Positions 10,269 through 18,779 of a DNA stretch of 64,000 nucleotides are shown here, piece after piece. A program made the position numbers and the translations under genes. The stretch comes from Bradyrhizobium sp. U87765 SZCCT0048. Lineage in GTDB: Bacteria > Pseudomonadota > Alphaproteobacteria > Rhizobiales > Xanthobacteraceae. The notes beneath the pieces were generated by a model. That model saw nothing but the letters and a program-made list of their open reading frames with translations, had not been told where the DNA came from and did not search any database. Location of the stretch: assembly GCF_018131225.1 (NCBI RefSeq), contig NZ_JAFCMM010000001.1:1178001-1242000 (forward strand). The letters run 5' to 3'. The first letter of the stretch is position 1. Each line of letters starts with the position of its first letter.

Positions 10269-11744
10269 TCAGTGGGCGTGCGCCATCACCGGCACCTCGT
10301 TGCCCTTCTGGTCGTAGAGCTTGCCGTTAAGAAAATAGTCGCCGTCATGAAGCACGGCGATATCCTGATAGCGGATGATGCGCTCCGTGCCGGCAACGAA
10401 CACCGACTGCTGATCCGAATTGCCCACCCGGAGATGATTGAACAGCAGGTTCAGCACGATCGCCATGATCGCCGCAGAGCTGATGCCCGAGTGGAAGATG
10501 GTGGCGAACCACGCCGGGAAATGTTCGTAGAACTGCGGCGCGGCGATCGGGATCATGCCGAAGCCGATCGAGGTCGCGACAATGATCAGGTTCATGTTGT
10601 TGGTGTAGTCCACCTTGGACAGCGAGCGAATGCCGCTCGCCGCCACCGTGCCGAACAGCACGATGCCGGCGCCGCCGAGCACCGACGGCGGCACCGCGGC
10701 GACGACCCGTCCCATCACCGGCAGCACGCCGAGCGTCACCAGAATCAGTCCGCCGGTTGCAACCACGAAGCGGCTGGTCACGCCGGTGACCGCGATCAGG
10801 CCGACGTTCTGCGCGAACGCGCTCTGGGTGAACGACCCGAACACCGGCGCGATGGTGCTGGACAGCATGTCGGCGCGCAGGCCGTCGCCGAGACGCCGCG
10901 AATCGACCTTGGTGCCGATGATCTCGCCGACAGCCAGAATGTCCGCCGACGTCTCGACCAGCGTCACGATGATGACAATCGCCATCGAGACGATGGCGGC
11001 GATGTTGAAGGTCGGCCAGCCAAAGTGAAACAGGCTCGGCAGCGCGATGGATGGACCGGTACCGACCTTCGAGAAGTCGGCCATGCCGAGCGCGAGCGCG
11101 ATCATCGTGCCGAACACCATGGCAAGCAGGATCGACAGTCGCGAGATCGCGGCACTGCCGAGCTTGCTCAGCAACAGCACGAGGACCAGCGTGATGGCAG
11201 CGAGGCCGACATTGGCCATGCTGCCGAAGTCCGGCGCGTTGCTGTTGCCGCCCATCGCCCAGCGGGCGGCGACCGGCATCAGGGTGAGACCGATGGTGGT
11301 GATGACGATGCCGGTGACCAGCGGCGGAAAGAAGCGGATGATCCGCGAGAACACCGGCGTGACCAGAAGGCCGGCGAACGACGCAGCCATCACCGCGCCG
11401 AGCACGGCCGGCAGACCGCCGCCGTCGCGGCTCGTGACGATAGCGACCATGGTGGCGACACCGGCGAACGACACGCCCTGCACCAGCGGCAGACGGCAAC
11501 CGAAGAACGGCATGCCCATGGTCTGGAGAATGGTCGCAAGACCACCTGCGAACAGCGAAGCGGTGATCAAAAGGCCAATCTCTGCCGGCGGCAATCCCGC
11601 AGCCTGGCCGACGATCAGCGGAACGGCGACGATGCCGCCATACATGGTGAGGACATGCTGAAAGCCGAAAGCCAGATTGGCTCCCGCCCCCAGCCGCACG
11701 TCTTCGGGACGCTCCTTGCGAGCGCCATCGGTGATCGATAGCAC
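10269..11744 (-). CDS. NCS2 family xanthine/urate permease
   Basis: A 491-residue membrane protein of the nucleobase:cation symporter-2 family with about 12-14 hydrophobic segments. The substrate-binding TM1 motif FGFQHVLTMYGG and the family signature QNVGLIAVTGVTSR are intact, as in XanQ, UacT and UraA. The GTG start at 11744 follows GGAGGA by six bases, so the longer frame reaching 11912 is rejected. Its neighbours (8-oxoguanine deaminase, PuuD, Xdh) make xanthine or urate the likely substrate rather than uracil. It is 213 bp from the 8-oxoguanine deaminase gene on the same strand and may have its own promoter. Confidence 0.9.
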   Translation of the reverse strand: MLSITDGARKERPEDVRLGAGANLAFGFQHVLTMYGGIVAVPLIVGQAAGLPPAEIGLLITASLFAGGLATILQTMGMPFFGCRLPLVQGVSFAGVATMVAIVTSRDGGGLPAVLGAVMAASFAGLLVTPVFSRIIRFFPPLVTGIVITTIGLTLMPVAARWAMGGNSNAPDFGSMANVGLAAITLVLVLLLSKLGSAAISRLSILLAMVFGTMIALALGMADFSKVGTGPSIALPSLFHFGWPTFNIAAIVSMAIVIIVTLVETSADILAVGEIIGTKVDSRRLGDGLRADMLSSTIAPVFGSFTQSAFAQNVGLIAVTGVTSRFVVATGGLILVTLGVLPVMGRVVAAVPPSVLGGAGIVLFGTVAASGIRSLSKVDYTNNMNLIIVATSIGFGMIPIAAPQFYEHFPAWFATIFHSGISSAAIMAIVLNLLFNHLRVGNSDQQSVFVAGTERIIRYQDIAVLHDGDYFLNGKLYDQKGNEVPVMAHAH

Positions 11745-11957
11745 GACGATTCCTCCATTTATGATTTTATAGGCTGGATGATCGGCGAGACCGCCGCCAT
11801 CGGGTAGTCCGCCATGCCAGAAAGGACTTCCGTAAAAATTGCGAAAATGAGCGGCGACCTGCTCGCAAAATGACATGCGCGCCGGCATCTGCGCCGTCGC
11901 GTTGTTCCGCACAAAAACAACTGGAGATGGAACTCAGCCTGCGGCCGCTGTCGGCGG

Positions 11958-13322
11958 TCAGGCCGTTTCGCCGTTGATCAACCGACGAGCCAGAGCGTTG
12001 TGGCGCTCGACAAGCACCGGCAAATCGATGGTCAGGATGTGCCCGTCGCGCACGATGACGCGGCCATTGATGACGCTGACGGCGACCTGCGCCGGCGCGC
12101 AGAACACCAGCGCGGCCAGCGGATCATGGCGCGCACCGGCGAAGCCGAGGGTGCGCAGGTCGAAGGCCACCATGTCGGCGGCCATCCCCGGCGCCAGCGC
12201 ACCAATATCGTCGCGGTTGAGCACTTCAGCGCCGCCGCGTGTCGCGATCTCCAGCGCCTGCCGCGCCGACATCGCCGCCGGGCCGTGACCGACCCGGGCC
12301 AGCAGCATCGCCTGGCGCGCCTCGCCGAGCAGATGGCCGGCATCGTTGGACGCACAGCCGTCGACACCGAGCCCCACCGGCACGCCCTCGCACCGCATGC
12401 GCCCGATCGGCGCGATGCCGGAGGCAAGCCGCATGTTGGAGCACGGGCAATGGGCGACCCCGGTGCCGGTGCGCCCGAACAGCCTGATGCCGGCCTCGTC
12501 GAGCTTGACGCAATGGGCATGCCAGACATCGCGGCCGACCCAGCCGAGATCCTCGGCATAGTCGGCCGGCGTCATGCCGAACACTTCACGGCTGTAGGCG
12601 ACGTCGTTGTCATTCTCCGCCAGATGCGTATGCAGCGACACTTTATAACTGCGGGCGAGCTGTGCGGCCTCGCGCATCAGGTCGCGGCTGACCGAGAACG
12701 GCGAGCACGGCGCTACCACGACGCGCCGCATCGCATAGCGGCCGCTATCATGGAAGGTCTCGATCAGACGCTGGCTATCCCTGAGGATCGCCGCCTCCTC
12801 TTCCACCACCCGGTCCGGCGGCAGGCCGCCCTTGCTCTCGCCGACGCTCATGGAGCCGCGCGCGGCATGGAAGCGCATGCCGATAGCCTCCGCCGCCGCA
12901 ATGGAATCATCGAGCCGGCAACCGTTCGGATAGATGTAGAGATGATCGCTCGACGTCGTGCAGCCCGACAGGATCAGCTCGGCCATCGCCGTCTGCGTCG
13001 AGACATGCACCATCTCCGGCGTCAGGCCGGCCCAGATCGGATAGAGCGCCTTCAGCCAGCCGAACAGCTCAGCGTCCTGTGCCGCCGGCACCGCCCGCGT
13101 CAGGCTCTGGTACATGTGATGGTGGGTGTTGACGAGCCCCGGCAACAGCACATGGCCCGCGAGGTCGATCACCTCGTCGGCCACCTGCGGCAGTTCGGCA
13201 GAGGCCCCCACCGCGACGATGGCGTTGTCAGCGACATAGACCCCGCCGTCGGCAATCTCGCGACGGGCGTCGTCCATGGTCACCAGCAGGTCGGCGTTCT
13301 TGAGGAGCAAAGTCCGGGGCAT
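11958..13322 (-). CDS. 8-oxoguanine deaminase-like amidohydrolase
   Basis: A 454-residue zinc amidohydrolase. The metal and active-site motifs are in order: NTHHHMYQS (near residue 67), HTHLAEND (near 240), WHAHCVKLD (near 275) and GVDGCASND (near 327). The residue pattern, with VDG-ASND and the CTTSSDHLY stretch, is that of the 8-oxoguanine deaminase/hydroxydechloroatrazine ethylaminohydrolase group. Deamination of 8-oxoguanine gives urate directly, the next substrate of PuuD encoded in the same run of genes. It lies 78 bp after the lyase gene. Closely related deaminases acting on other purines or triazines cannot be excluded. Confidence 0.85.
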   Translation of the reverse strand: MPRTLLLKNADLLVTMDDARREIADGGVYVADNAIVAVGASAELPQVADEVIDLAGHVLLPGLVNTHHHMYQSLTRAVPAAQDAELFGWLKALYPIWAGLTPEMVHVSTQTAMAELILSGCTTSSDHLYIYPNGCRLDDSIAAAEAIGMRFHAARGSMSVGESKGGLPPDRVVEEEAAILRDSQRLIETFHDSGRYAMRRVVVAPCSPFSVSRDLMREAAQLARSYKVSLHTHLAENDNDVAYSREVFGMTPADYAEDLGWVGRDVWHAHCVKLDEAGIRLFGRTGTGVAHCPCSNMRLASGIAPIGRMRCEGVPVGLGVDGCASNDAGHLLGEARQAMLLARVGHGPAAMSARQALEIATRGGAEVLNRDDIGALAPGMAADMVAFDLRTLGFAGARHDPLAALVFCAPAQVAVSVINGRVIVRDGHILTIDLPVLVERHNALARRLINGETA

Positions 13323-13400
13323 GGCGCGATCCTGTCGAGCGACGGGCGTTTGACATGAGCAAAGCTGCGGCGGAGATGCGCTCCGCCGCAGGCACGCCGG

Positions 13401-15029
13401 CTATTCGAGCGGACCGACGGCGGCTTCGACGGCCTCCACGATGGCGCCCGAGCGCACCAGCGCCAGGGCATCGATCATCTCGTGATGGTACCAGCGATCG
13501 CCCGACAGCGCCGGCTTGACCACGCTGCGCAGCGCTTCGAGCGCCGCGCGGCTGCCCTTGCCGATCGGATGGTCCTTGGCATGTTCCTCGACCAGAGACA
13601 GCGCCTGCCCGGCCATCAGGATCTCGCAGGCGACGATCTGCTCGACATTCTCGACCACCGTGCGCGCCTTGCGGCCGCACCAGGTCGAGTTCGAGACATG
13701 GTCCTCGGCGTTGGACTTGCCGGGGATCGAGTCCACCGAGCCCGGCGTCGACAGCGTGCGGTTTTCCATCACCAGCGCCGACATCGAGCACTGTACGGTG
13801 GCGTAGCCGGTGTTGAGACCGCGCTTGCCGGCCAGCAGGTTGCGCGGCAGGCCGTAGCTCATGGTCGGATCGATCAGCCGCGCGAGGCGGCGCTCGCTGA
13901 TCGAACCGAGATCGGTGGTGGCGATCGCCAAGAGGTCCATCACCTGGGCGACGTACTGGCCATGGAAATGGCCGCCGGAGATGCAAGTGTAGCCGCCCTC
14001 GCCATCGTCGAAGATCAGGGGGTTGTCGGTCGCCGAGTTGATCTCGGTGCCGATGACCTTGCCGACATAGCCGAGCGCGTCCCGCATCGGGCCATGCACC
14101 TGCGGCGTGCAGCGCAGCGAATAGACGTCCTGCACCCGCGGCGCGGGCGGCTTGCCCGGCGCACGGTTCTCGTCGGGATAGATGGTTACGCGCGCTTCTT
14201 CCGAGCAGCGCTGCGAGCCTTCGACGATACGGCGAATGTTACGTGCGCTCGCCGCCTGCCCTTCGTGCGGGCGCGCGGCATGGACGCGCGGATCGAACGC
14301 CGCGAGCTCGCCGCGCATGCACTCCAGCGATAGCGTCATGGCGATGTCGGCATGCTTGAGAATGCGTTTGGCATCCTCGATCGCCAGGACCGCGAGCGCC
14401 AGCGACACGGTCGAGCCGTTGATCAGCGCCGAGGCATCCTTGGCGGACAGCGGGAAGTCGACATCGAGCCCAGCTTCGCGCAGCGCCTCGCGCGCCGGCA
14501 TGCGGCGGCCCTTGTAGATCATCTCGGCCTCGTCGAAGCCGCAGATCGCACCCGACATGTGCGCGAGCGGCGCGAGGTCGCCGGAGGCGCCGACCGAGCC
14601 CTTCTGCGGGATCACCGGATGCAGGCCGGCGTTAAGGCAGGCGAGCAGACGGTCCACCACCTCGATGCGCGGACCCGAATAGTTCGACGCAAAGGCGTTG
14701 GCACGCAACAGCATGGTGGCCCGCGTCACGTCTTCGGCGAACGGTTCGCCGATGCCGGTGGCATGGGCATACACGGTTTTGCGCTGGTACTCGGCCATCT
14801 CGGCCATCATCACGCGCTGGTCCTTGAACAGGCCGACGCCGGTGTTGAACGAGTACATCAGCGGCGCGTCGTCGCGCATGAAGTTGGCGTCGATGTAGGC
14901 ACGCGCCGCGACCACCTTGGCGCGCGCCGCGGCATCGAGCGCGGCGGAGGCAAAGCGGCCCTCGGTCGGACGGGCGACGCGCAGCACCTGATCGCCGGTC
15001 AGCGTCAGGCCATCGATCGAAACAGTCAT
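13401..15029 (-). CDS. Histidine ammonia-lyase family enzyme (MIO lyase)
   Basis: A 542-residue aromatic-amino-acid ammonia-lyase. The autocatalytic MIO triad Ala-Ser-Gly is present in KGSVGASGDLAPLAHMSG. Residues that define HAL catalysis are conserved: His in YAHATGIG, Asn in ALINGSTVS, Tyr and Arg in VYSLRCTPQ, and Glu in NAEDHVS. Expected chemistry is L-histidine to urocanate plus ammonia. The ATG at 15029 is chosen because the 96-codon upstream extension is only a shadow of the hydrolase gene. It sits in a purine operon between an allantoate amidohydrolase-like gene and 8-oxoguanine deaminase, with no other hut gene in view, so its true substrate is open. Confidence 0.88.
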   Translation of the reverse strand: MTVSIDGLTLTGDQVLRVARPTEGRFASAALDAAARAKVVAARAYIDANFMRDDAPLMYSFNTGVGLFKDQRVMMAEMAEYQRKTVYAHATGIGEPFAEDVTRATMLLRANAFASNYSGPRIEVVDRLLACLNAGLHPVIPQKGSVGASGDLAPLAHMSGAICGFDEAEMIYKGRRMPAREALREAGLDVDFPLSAKDASALINGSTVSLALAVLAIEDAKRILKHADIAMTLSLECMRGELAAFDPRVHAARPHEGQAASARNIRRIVEGSQRCSEEARVTIYPDENRAPGKPPAPRVQDVYSLRCTPQVHGPMRDALGYVGKVIGTEINSATDNPLIFDDGEGGYTCISGGHFHGQYVAQVMDLLAIATTDLGSISERRLARLIDPTMSYGLPRNLLAGKRGLNTGYATVQCSMSALVMENRTLSTPGSVDSIPGKSNAEDHVSNSTWCGRKARTVVENVEQIVACEILMAGQALSLVEEHAKDHPIGKGSRAALEALRSVVKPALSGDRWYHHEMIDALALVRSGAIVEAVEAAVGPLE

Positions 15030-15051
15030 GTCAGGGTCTCCAGCAATCGGT

Positions 15052-16317
15052 TCAGACGGCCCGCACGGGCCGGAAATGACGAATGGCGTCGAGCAGCACC
15101 CGCATCGCCATGTCGGCGTCTCCTGCGGTGATCTGCTCGAGCGGGTTGTGGCTGATGCCACCAGCGCAGCGCACGAACAGCATGCCGACCGGACAGAGCG
15201 CGGCGACCGCCATGGTGTCGTGGCCGGCACCGGACGGCAGTCGCAGCGGCCGTACGCCCTGACGCACCACTGCGTCCTCGACCTGGGCGATGATCGCCGG
15301 ATCGCAGGCGCAGGCACCCGCCTCGTGGGTGGTGGCGATGTCCAGCGTGATGCCGCGCTCCGATGCGATGGCGCTCAGGCGCTCGCGGATCTGCACAACA
15401 GCAGCCTTGCGTTGCGCGTCGTCGGGCGAGCGCACATCGATGGTGAAGCGCACCTCGCCGGGAATGACATTGACAGCGCCGGGCTTCGCCTCGATCCGGC
15501 CAACCGTGGCCACGAGATCGGCCTGCCCCCGCGCCAGATCCTCGATCGCGACAAGGCCCGCCGCGGCACATGCCAGCGCATCGCGGCGCAGCGCCATCGG
15601 CACGGTGCCGGCATGGCCGGCAACGCCGCGCATCGTCACGGCAAGGCGTGTCGCGCCGTTGATGGCGGTGACGATGCCGACCGGCAGGTGCTCTGCCTCC
15701 AGCACCGGCCCCTGTTCGATATGCATCTCGAGGAAGCCGAGCACGTCCTTTGCGTTGCGGGCGACAGCGCCGATCCCGGCCGGATCGCAACCGAACGACA
15801 CCAGCGCCTCGCGCAGCGACACCTCGTCCTGATCGCGCGCATCGAGGCCCGCCGGATCGAACGTTCCGACCAGCGCCCGCGAGCCCGACAGCGTCACCGG
15901 AAAACGAACGCCTTCCTCGTCGCCGAAGGCCACGACCTCGACGGCGAACGGCAGCCGCTCGCCGCGGCGTGCCAGTTCCTCGATCGCAACGAGACCCGCG
16001 ATGACGCCGAGATTGCCGTCATACTTGCCGGCGTTGCGCACGGTATCGATGTGCGAGCCGATGATCAGCGCCGGCGCCCCGGGCTTTTCGCCTTCATAGC
16101 GCGCCACGACATTGCCGATGGCATCGACCGTCGCCGTGACGCCGATCTCGCGGAACCAACCCGTCAGGGCGTCGACCGCACGGCGATGAGCCGGAGAGAG
16201 ATAAAGCCGTGTCAACGCACCGGGCTCGTCGGTCAGCGCCGCAAGCGCCTCGAGGCGCGCCATCACCCGATCACCGAGACCATCGGCCGCCACAATCGCC
16301 TTGGCTGGATCAGACAT
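15052..16317 (-). CDS. Zn-dependent amidohydrolase, allantoate amidohydrolase/N-carbamoyl amino acid hydrolase family
   Basis: A 421-residue M20-type metallohydrolase. Metal-site motifs are GSHIDTVRNAGKYDGNLGV (near residues 86-105), FGDEEGVRF (near 133) and MHIEQGPVLE (near 195). The dimerisation loop GHAGTVPM and the late His in GGISHNP are also present. The family includes allantoate amidohydrolase (AllC), ureidoglycolate amidohydrolase and L-N-carbamoylase. Its place beside PuuD and near PuuE-UraD favours allantoate, releasing ammonia and CO2. The ATG at 16317 has GGAGGA just upstream, so the longer frame is rejected. It is 11 bp from the PuuD stop. Confidence 0.87.
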   Translation of the reverse strand: MSDPAKAIVAADGLGDRVMARLEALAALTDEPGALTRLYLSPAHRRAVDALTGWFREIGVTATVDAIGNVVARYEGEKPGAPALIIGSHIDTVRNAGKYDGNLGVIAGLVAIEELARRGERLPFAVEVVAFGDEEGVRFPVTLSGSRALVGTFDPAGLDARDQDEVSLREALVSFGCDPAGIGAVARNAKDVLGFLEMHIEQGPVLEAEHLPVGIVTAINGATRLAVTMRGVAGHAGTVPMALRRDALACAAAGLVAIEDLARGQADLVATVGRIEAKPGAVNVIPGEVRFTIDVRSPDDAQRKAAVVQIRERLSAIASERGITLDIATTHEAGACACDPAIIAQVEDAVVRQGVRPLRLPSGAGHDTMAVAALCPVGMLFVRCAGGISHNPLEQITAGDADMAMRVLLDAIRHFRPVRAV

Positions 16318-16328
16318 TGGTCCTCCGC

Positions 16329-17570
16329 TCAGTTGGTCGCGCGACGCAGCCAGTCGGCGAGCGCGAGCCGCTCGTCCACGGTCATGTCGGTGATGTTGTT
16401 CGGCGGCATCGCGCGGCTGACCACCGCCTGCAGCTTGATTGCCTCGGCCTGCCGGGCGATGTGCGCCGGCGTATCCAGCAGCACCGCCTTCGGCGCGATC
16501 TGGATGCCGTCCCACACCGGCTCGGCGGCATGGCACATCGCGCAACGCGAGGTGACAATCTCAACCACCTTGGCCGGCGGCGGCTGCTGGTGCGGCTGCG
16601 CCGCCGCCGTGGACACGGCAGCTGGCGCTTCCGACAGGCCGAGCTGCGCCCGACCGGTGGGCGACGACGCCATCGCGATCCAGAACGTGAGCCACAGCGC
16701 CACGGCGACCACGGCCCACACCCACCACGGCGACTTGTCGTGGTCGGAGTGCCGAACGTTGTAGAAATGGCGGAGCAACGCGCCGGAGATGGTGATCAGG
16801 AACACGATCGGCGGGATCACGGCCGGATTGGCGTAGAGCACCGGATAGTGGTTCGACAGCATCAGCAGCACAGCCGGCAGCGTCAGGTAGTTGTTGTGGG
16901 TCGAGCGCTGCTTCGCCTGCTTGCCGAGCGCGGGATCGGGGGCCTCGCCAGCCATCAGCGACGCCACAACCTTGCGCTGGTTGGGGATGATGATCATGAA
17001 CACGTTGCCGGCCATCCAGGTGGCCATCAGCGCGCCGACATGGATCAGCGTGCCGCGGCCACTGAACACCAGGGTGAATCCGTAACTCGCCGCGACGATG
17101 ATCACGAGGCCGATCAGACCGAGCACGGTCTCGTTCTTGCCGAGCGATGACTTGCAGAGCTGGTCATAGATCACCCAGCCGCCCGCGAGCGCACCGATGC
17201 CGACGGCAGAGGCCTGCAGGCCGGTGAGCGGAAGCACATCCGGGTTGACGAGATAGAGGCTCGCCTGGGCGTAGTAGATCCAGACCAGCAGGAAGAAGCC
17301 GGAGATCCAGGTCGTGTAGGCCTGCCACTTATGCCAGGTCAGCTCCTCCGGCATGAAATCCGGGGCGACCAGATACTTGCGCATCTCGTAGAAGCCGCCG
17401 CCATGCACCTGCCAGCCGACGCCGCCTTTGCCGGCCGGGATGTCCGCCGCCGCCCGCAGGCTGGCGTCGAGATGCATGAAGAAGAACGACGATCCGATCC
17501 ACGCCATGGCCGCAATCACATGCAGCCAGCGCAGCAGCAGGCTCCCCCACTCCAGAATATACGGAATCAT
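16329..17570 (-). CDS. puuD: Membrane urate oxidase PuuD with C-terminal cytochrome c
   Basis: A 413-residue protein with about eight to nine hydrophobic segments and a C-terminal cytochrome c domain. The haem motif CAMCH is at residues 343-347, and a probable axial Met lies in SRAMPPN near residue 388. The N-terminal WLHVIAAMAWIGSSFFF and GGGFYEMRKY motifs are typical of PuuD (formerly DUF989), which oxidises urate to 5-hydroxyisourate and passes electrons to the respiratory chain, avoiding H2O2. The ATG at 17570 has GGGAGAGG upstream. It is the first gene of a leftward operon with the allantoate-hydrolase-like, lyase and 8-oxoguanine deaminase genes. Confidence 0.92.
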   Translation of the reverse strand: MIPYILEWGSLLLRWLHVIAAMAWIGSSFFFMHLDASLRAAADIPAGKGGVGWQVHGGGFYEMRKYLVAPDFMPEELTWHKWQAYTTWISGFFLLVWIYYAQASLYLVNPDVLPLTGLQASAVGIGALAGGWVIYDQLCKSSLGKNETVLGLIGLVIIVAASYGFTLVFSGRGTLIHVGALMATWMAGNVFMIIIPNQRKVVASLMAGEAPDPALGKQAKQRSTHNNYLTLPAVLLMLSNHYPVLYANPAVIPPIVFLITISGALLRHFYNVRHSDHDKSPWWVWAVVAVALWLTFWIAMASSPTGRAQLGLSEAPAAVSTAAAQPHQQPPPAKVVEIVTSRCAMCHAAEPVWDGIQIAPKAVLLDTPAHIARQAEAIKLQAVVSRAMPPNNITDMTVDERLALADWLRRATN

Positions 17571-17640
17571 CGCCCTCTCCCGATCGTCCACTCCCGGTCC
17601 CGATACACTAATCGGGCCAATTCCATTGCGCATCCACGGA

Positions 17641-17665
17641 TTTCGGGAATATCTTTCGAAACATT
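17641..17665. promoter_or_regulatory. Candidate LysR box between puuD and its LysR gene
   Basis: TTTCG-N11-CGAAA, with GGAATATCTTT as the spacer, is a perfect 5-bp inverted repeat of the T-N11-A form. It lies 20-45 bp upstream of the LysR start and in the puuD promoter region. The decamer TTTCGGGAAT recurs upstream of the urate-pathway genes near 21591. Regulation is inferred. Confidence 0.5.
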
Positions 17666-17683
17666 CGACAAATCGGAGGTCCC

Positions 17684-18610
17684 ATGATCTCGCTGGAAAA
17701 CGTCAGGATTTTCATGCGGGCGGCCGAATCCGGAAGCTTTTCGGCGGCCGGGCGCAGCCTGCGGATGTCTCCGTCGGTCATCAGCTACCGCATCCAGGCG
17801 CTGGAAACCCATCTCAACTGCCGCCTTGTCAGCCGCACCACCCGCCGCATGAACCTGACCGAGGCCGGGCGGGTGTTCTACGAGCGCTGCCTCGACATCA
17901 TCGAATCCGTCGAGCGCGCCGAGGTCAGCGTCACCGAGGCCGGCGCCGCGCCGCGCGGCACGCTGAAGGTGACCGCCCCCCTCGGCCTCGGGCGGCGGGT
18001 GATCTGCGGCCTCGCCGCGCGCTACCGCGAGGAGCACATCGAGACCGACATTCACCTGCGGCTGTCGGACCACTTGCTCGACCTGGTGCAGGAATCCGTC
18101 GATGTTGCCATCCGCCTCGCCCAGTTGCGGGATTCCACCTTCACGCTGCGCAAGATCGCCGACATCGAGCGGGTGCTGTGCGCCTCCCCGGCCTATCTCG
18201 AAAAGCACGGCACGCCGGCAGTGCCGTCGGAGCTGCTCCGCCACAGCTGCCTGCTGCTGCGCTTTCCCGGCTCACAGCAGTTTCGCTGGACGCTGATGGT
18301 CGACCACGAGCCGACCACCCTGCCGGTGTCCGGCCAGCTCGACGCCGACGATTGCGATGTGCTGATCGAATGGGCACTCGCTGGCCAAGGGATCATCATG
18401 ATGCCGCTGTTCGAGGTCGCCGAGCACATCGCCAGCGGCCGCCTGGTGGAGATCCTGCCGGAGGCGTCGCCACAGCCGGTGACGCTGGGCGTGCTCTACC
18501 CCACCCGGAAGATGCTGCCGCTGCGGGTCAAGGCGTTCGTGGACATGTCGGTCGACGGCATCCGCCGCCATGTGACGAAGCAGCTCGCGACGGTCGGGAA
18601 GAAGATGTAG
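17684..18610 (+). CDS. LysR family transcriptional regulator (purine cluster)
   Basis: A 308-residue LysR protein. The winged helix-turn-helix covers about residues 1-60 (SFSAAGRSLRMSPSVISYRI) and is followed by the two-lobe effector-binding domain. It is divergent from the puuD operon with 113 bp between starts, and a GGAGG ribosome site precedes the ATG. The shared TTTCGGGAAT sequence upstream of both purine transcription units suggests it is the local regulator, with a purine intermediate such as urate as a plausible effector. That effector is a guess from context. Confidence 0.9.
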   Translation: MISLENVRIFMRAAESGSFSAAGRSLRMSPSVISYRIQALETHLNCRLVSRTTRRMNLTEAGRVFYERCLDIIESVERAEVSVTEAGAAPRGTLKVTAPLGLGRRVICGLAARYREEHIETDIHLRLSDHLLDLVQESVDVAIRLAQLRDSTFTLRKIADIERVLCASPAYLEKHGTPAVPSELLRHSCLLLRFPGSQQFRWTLMVDHEPTTLPVSGQLDADDCDVLIEWALAGQGIIMMPLFEVAEHIASGRLVEILPEASPQPVTLGVLYPTRKMLPLRVKAFVDMSVDGIRRHVTKQLATVGKKM

Positions 18611-18626
18611 GCCGCTCCATCCTCGG

Positions 18627-18735
18627 CGTCATGCGCGGGCTTGATCCGCGCATCCAGCTTGATCGCCACACGACACGCGCTTCTTGAAGCTGGATCACCG
18701 GGTCACGGCGCTGGCGCGCCGGCCCGGTGATGACG
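18627..18735. repeat. Interspersed palindromic intergenic repeat
   Basis: A pair of arms of the kind often seen between genes in Bradyrhizobium and Rhodopseudomonas. The left arm CGTCATGCGCGGGCTTGATC begins at 18627 and continues to CATCCAGCTT at 18660. The right arm begins AAGCTGGATC at 18687 and ends GGTGATGACG at 18735. The outer ends (CGTCAT and ATGACG) and inner ends (CCAGCTT and AAGCTGG) are complementary, so the transcript would fold into a long imperfect hairpin. It lies between the convergent LysR and guanine deaminase genes. Confidence 0.65.
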
Positions 18736-18779
18736 CAGAAATACAGGAAGTGCGATCGCTTCCAGCCGAAGACGGGCGC

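Noticed and set aside
9843..11741. 632-codon plus-strand frame opposite the purine permease
   Set aside because: Product is low-complexity, rich in Arg, His, Asp and Gly, and the permease on the other strand is a clear membrane protein.
11745..11957. Possible purine riboswitch in the leader of the NCS2 permease
   Set aside because: I searched by eye for the conserved three-way junction and loop bases of purine riboswitches and saw no convincing match.
12000..13358. 452-codon plus-strand frame opposite 8-oxoguanine deaminase
   Set aside because: Antisense shadow; the deaminase metal motifs are on the minus strand.
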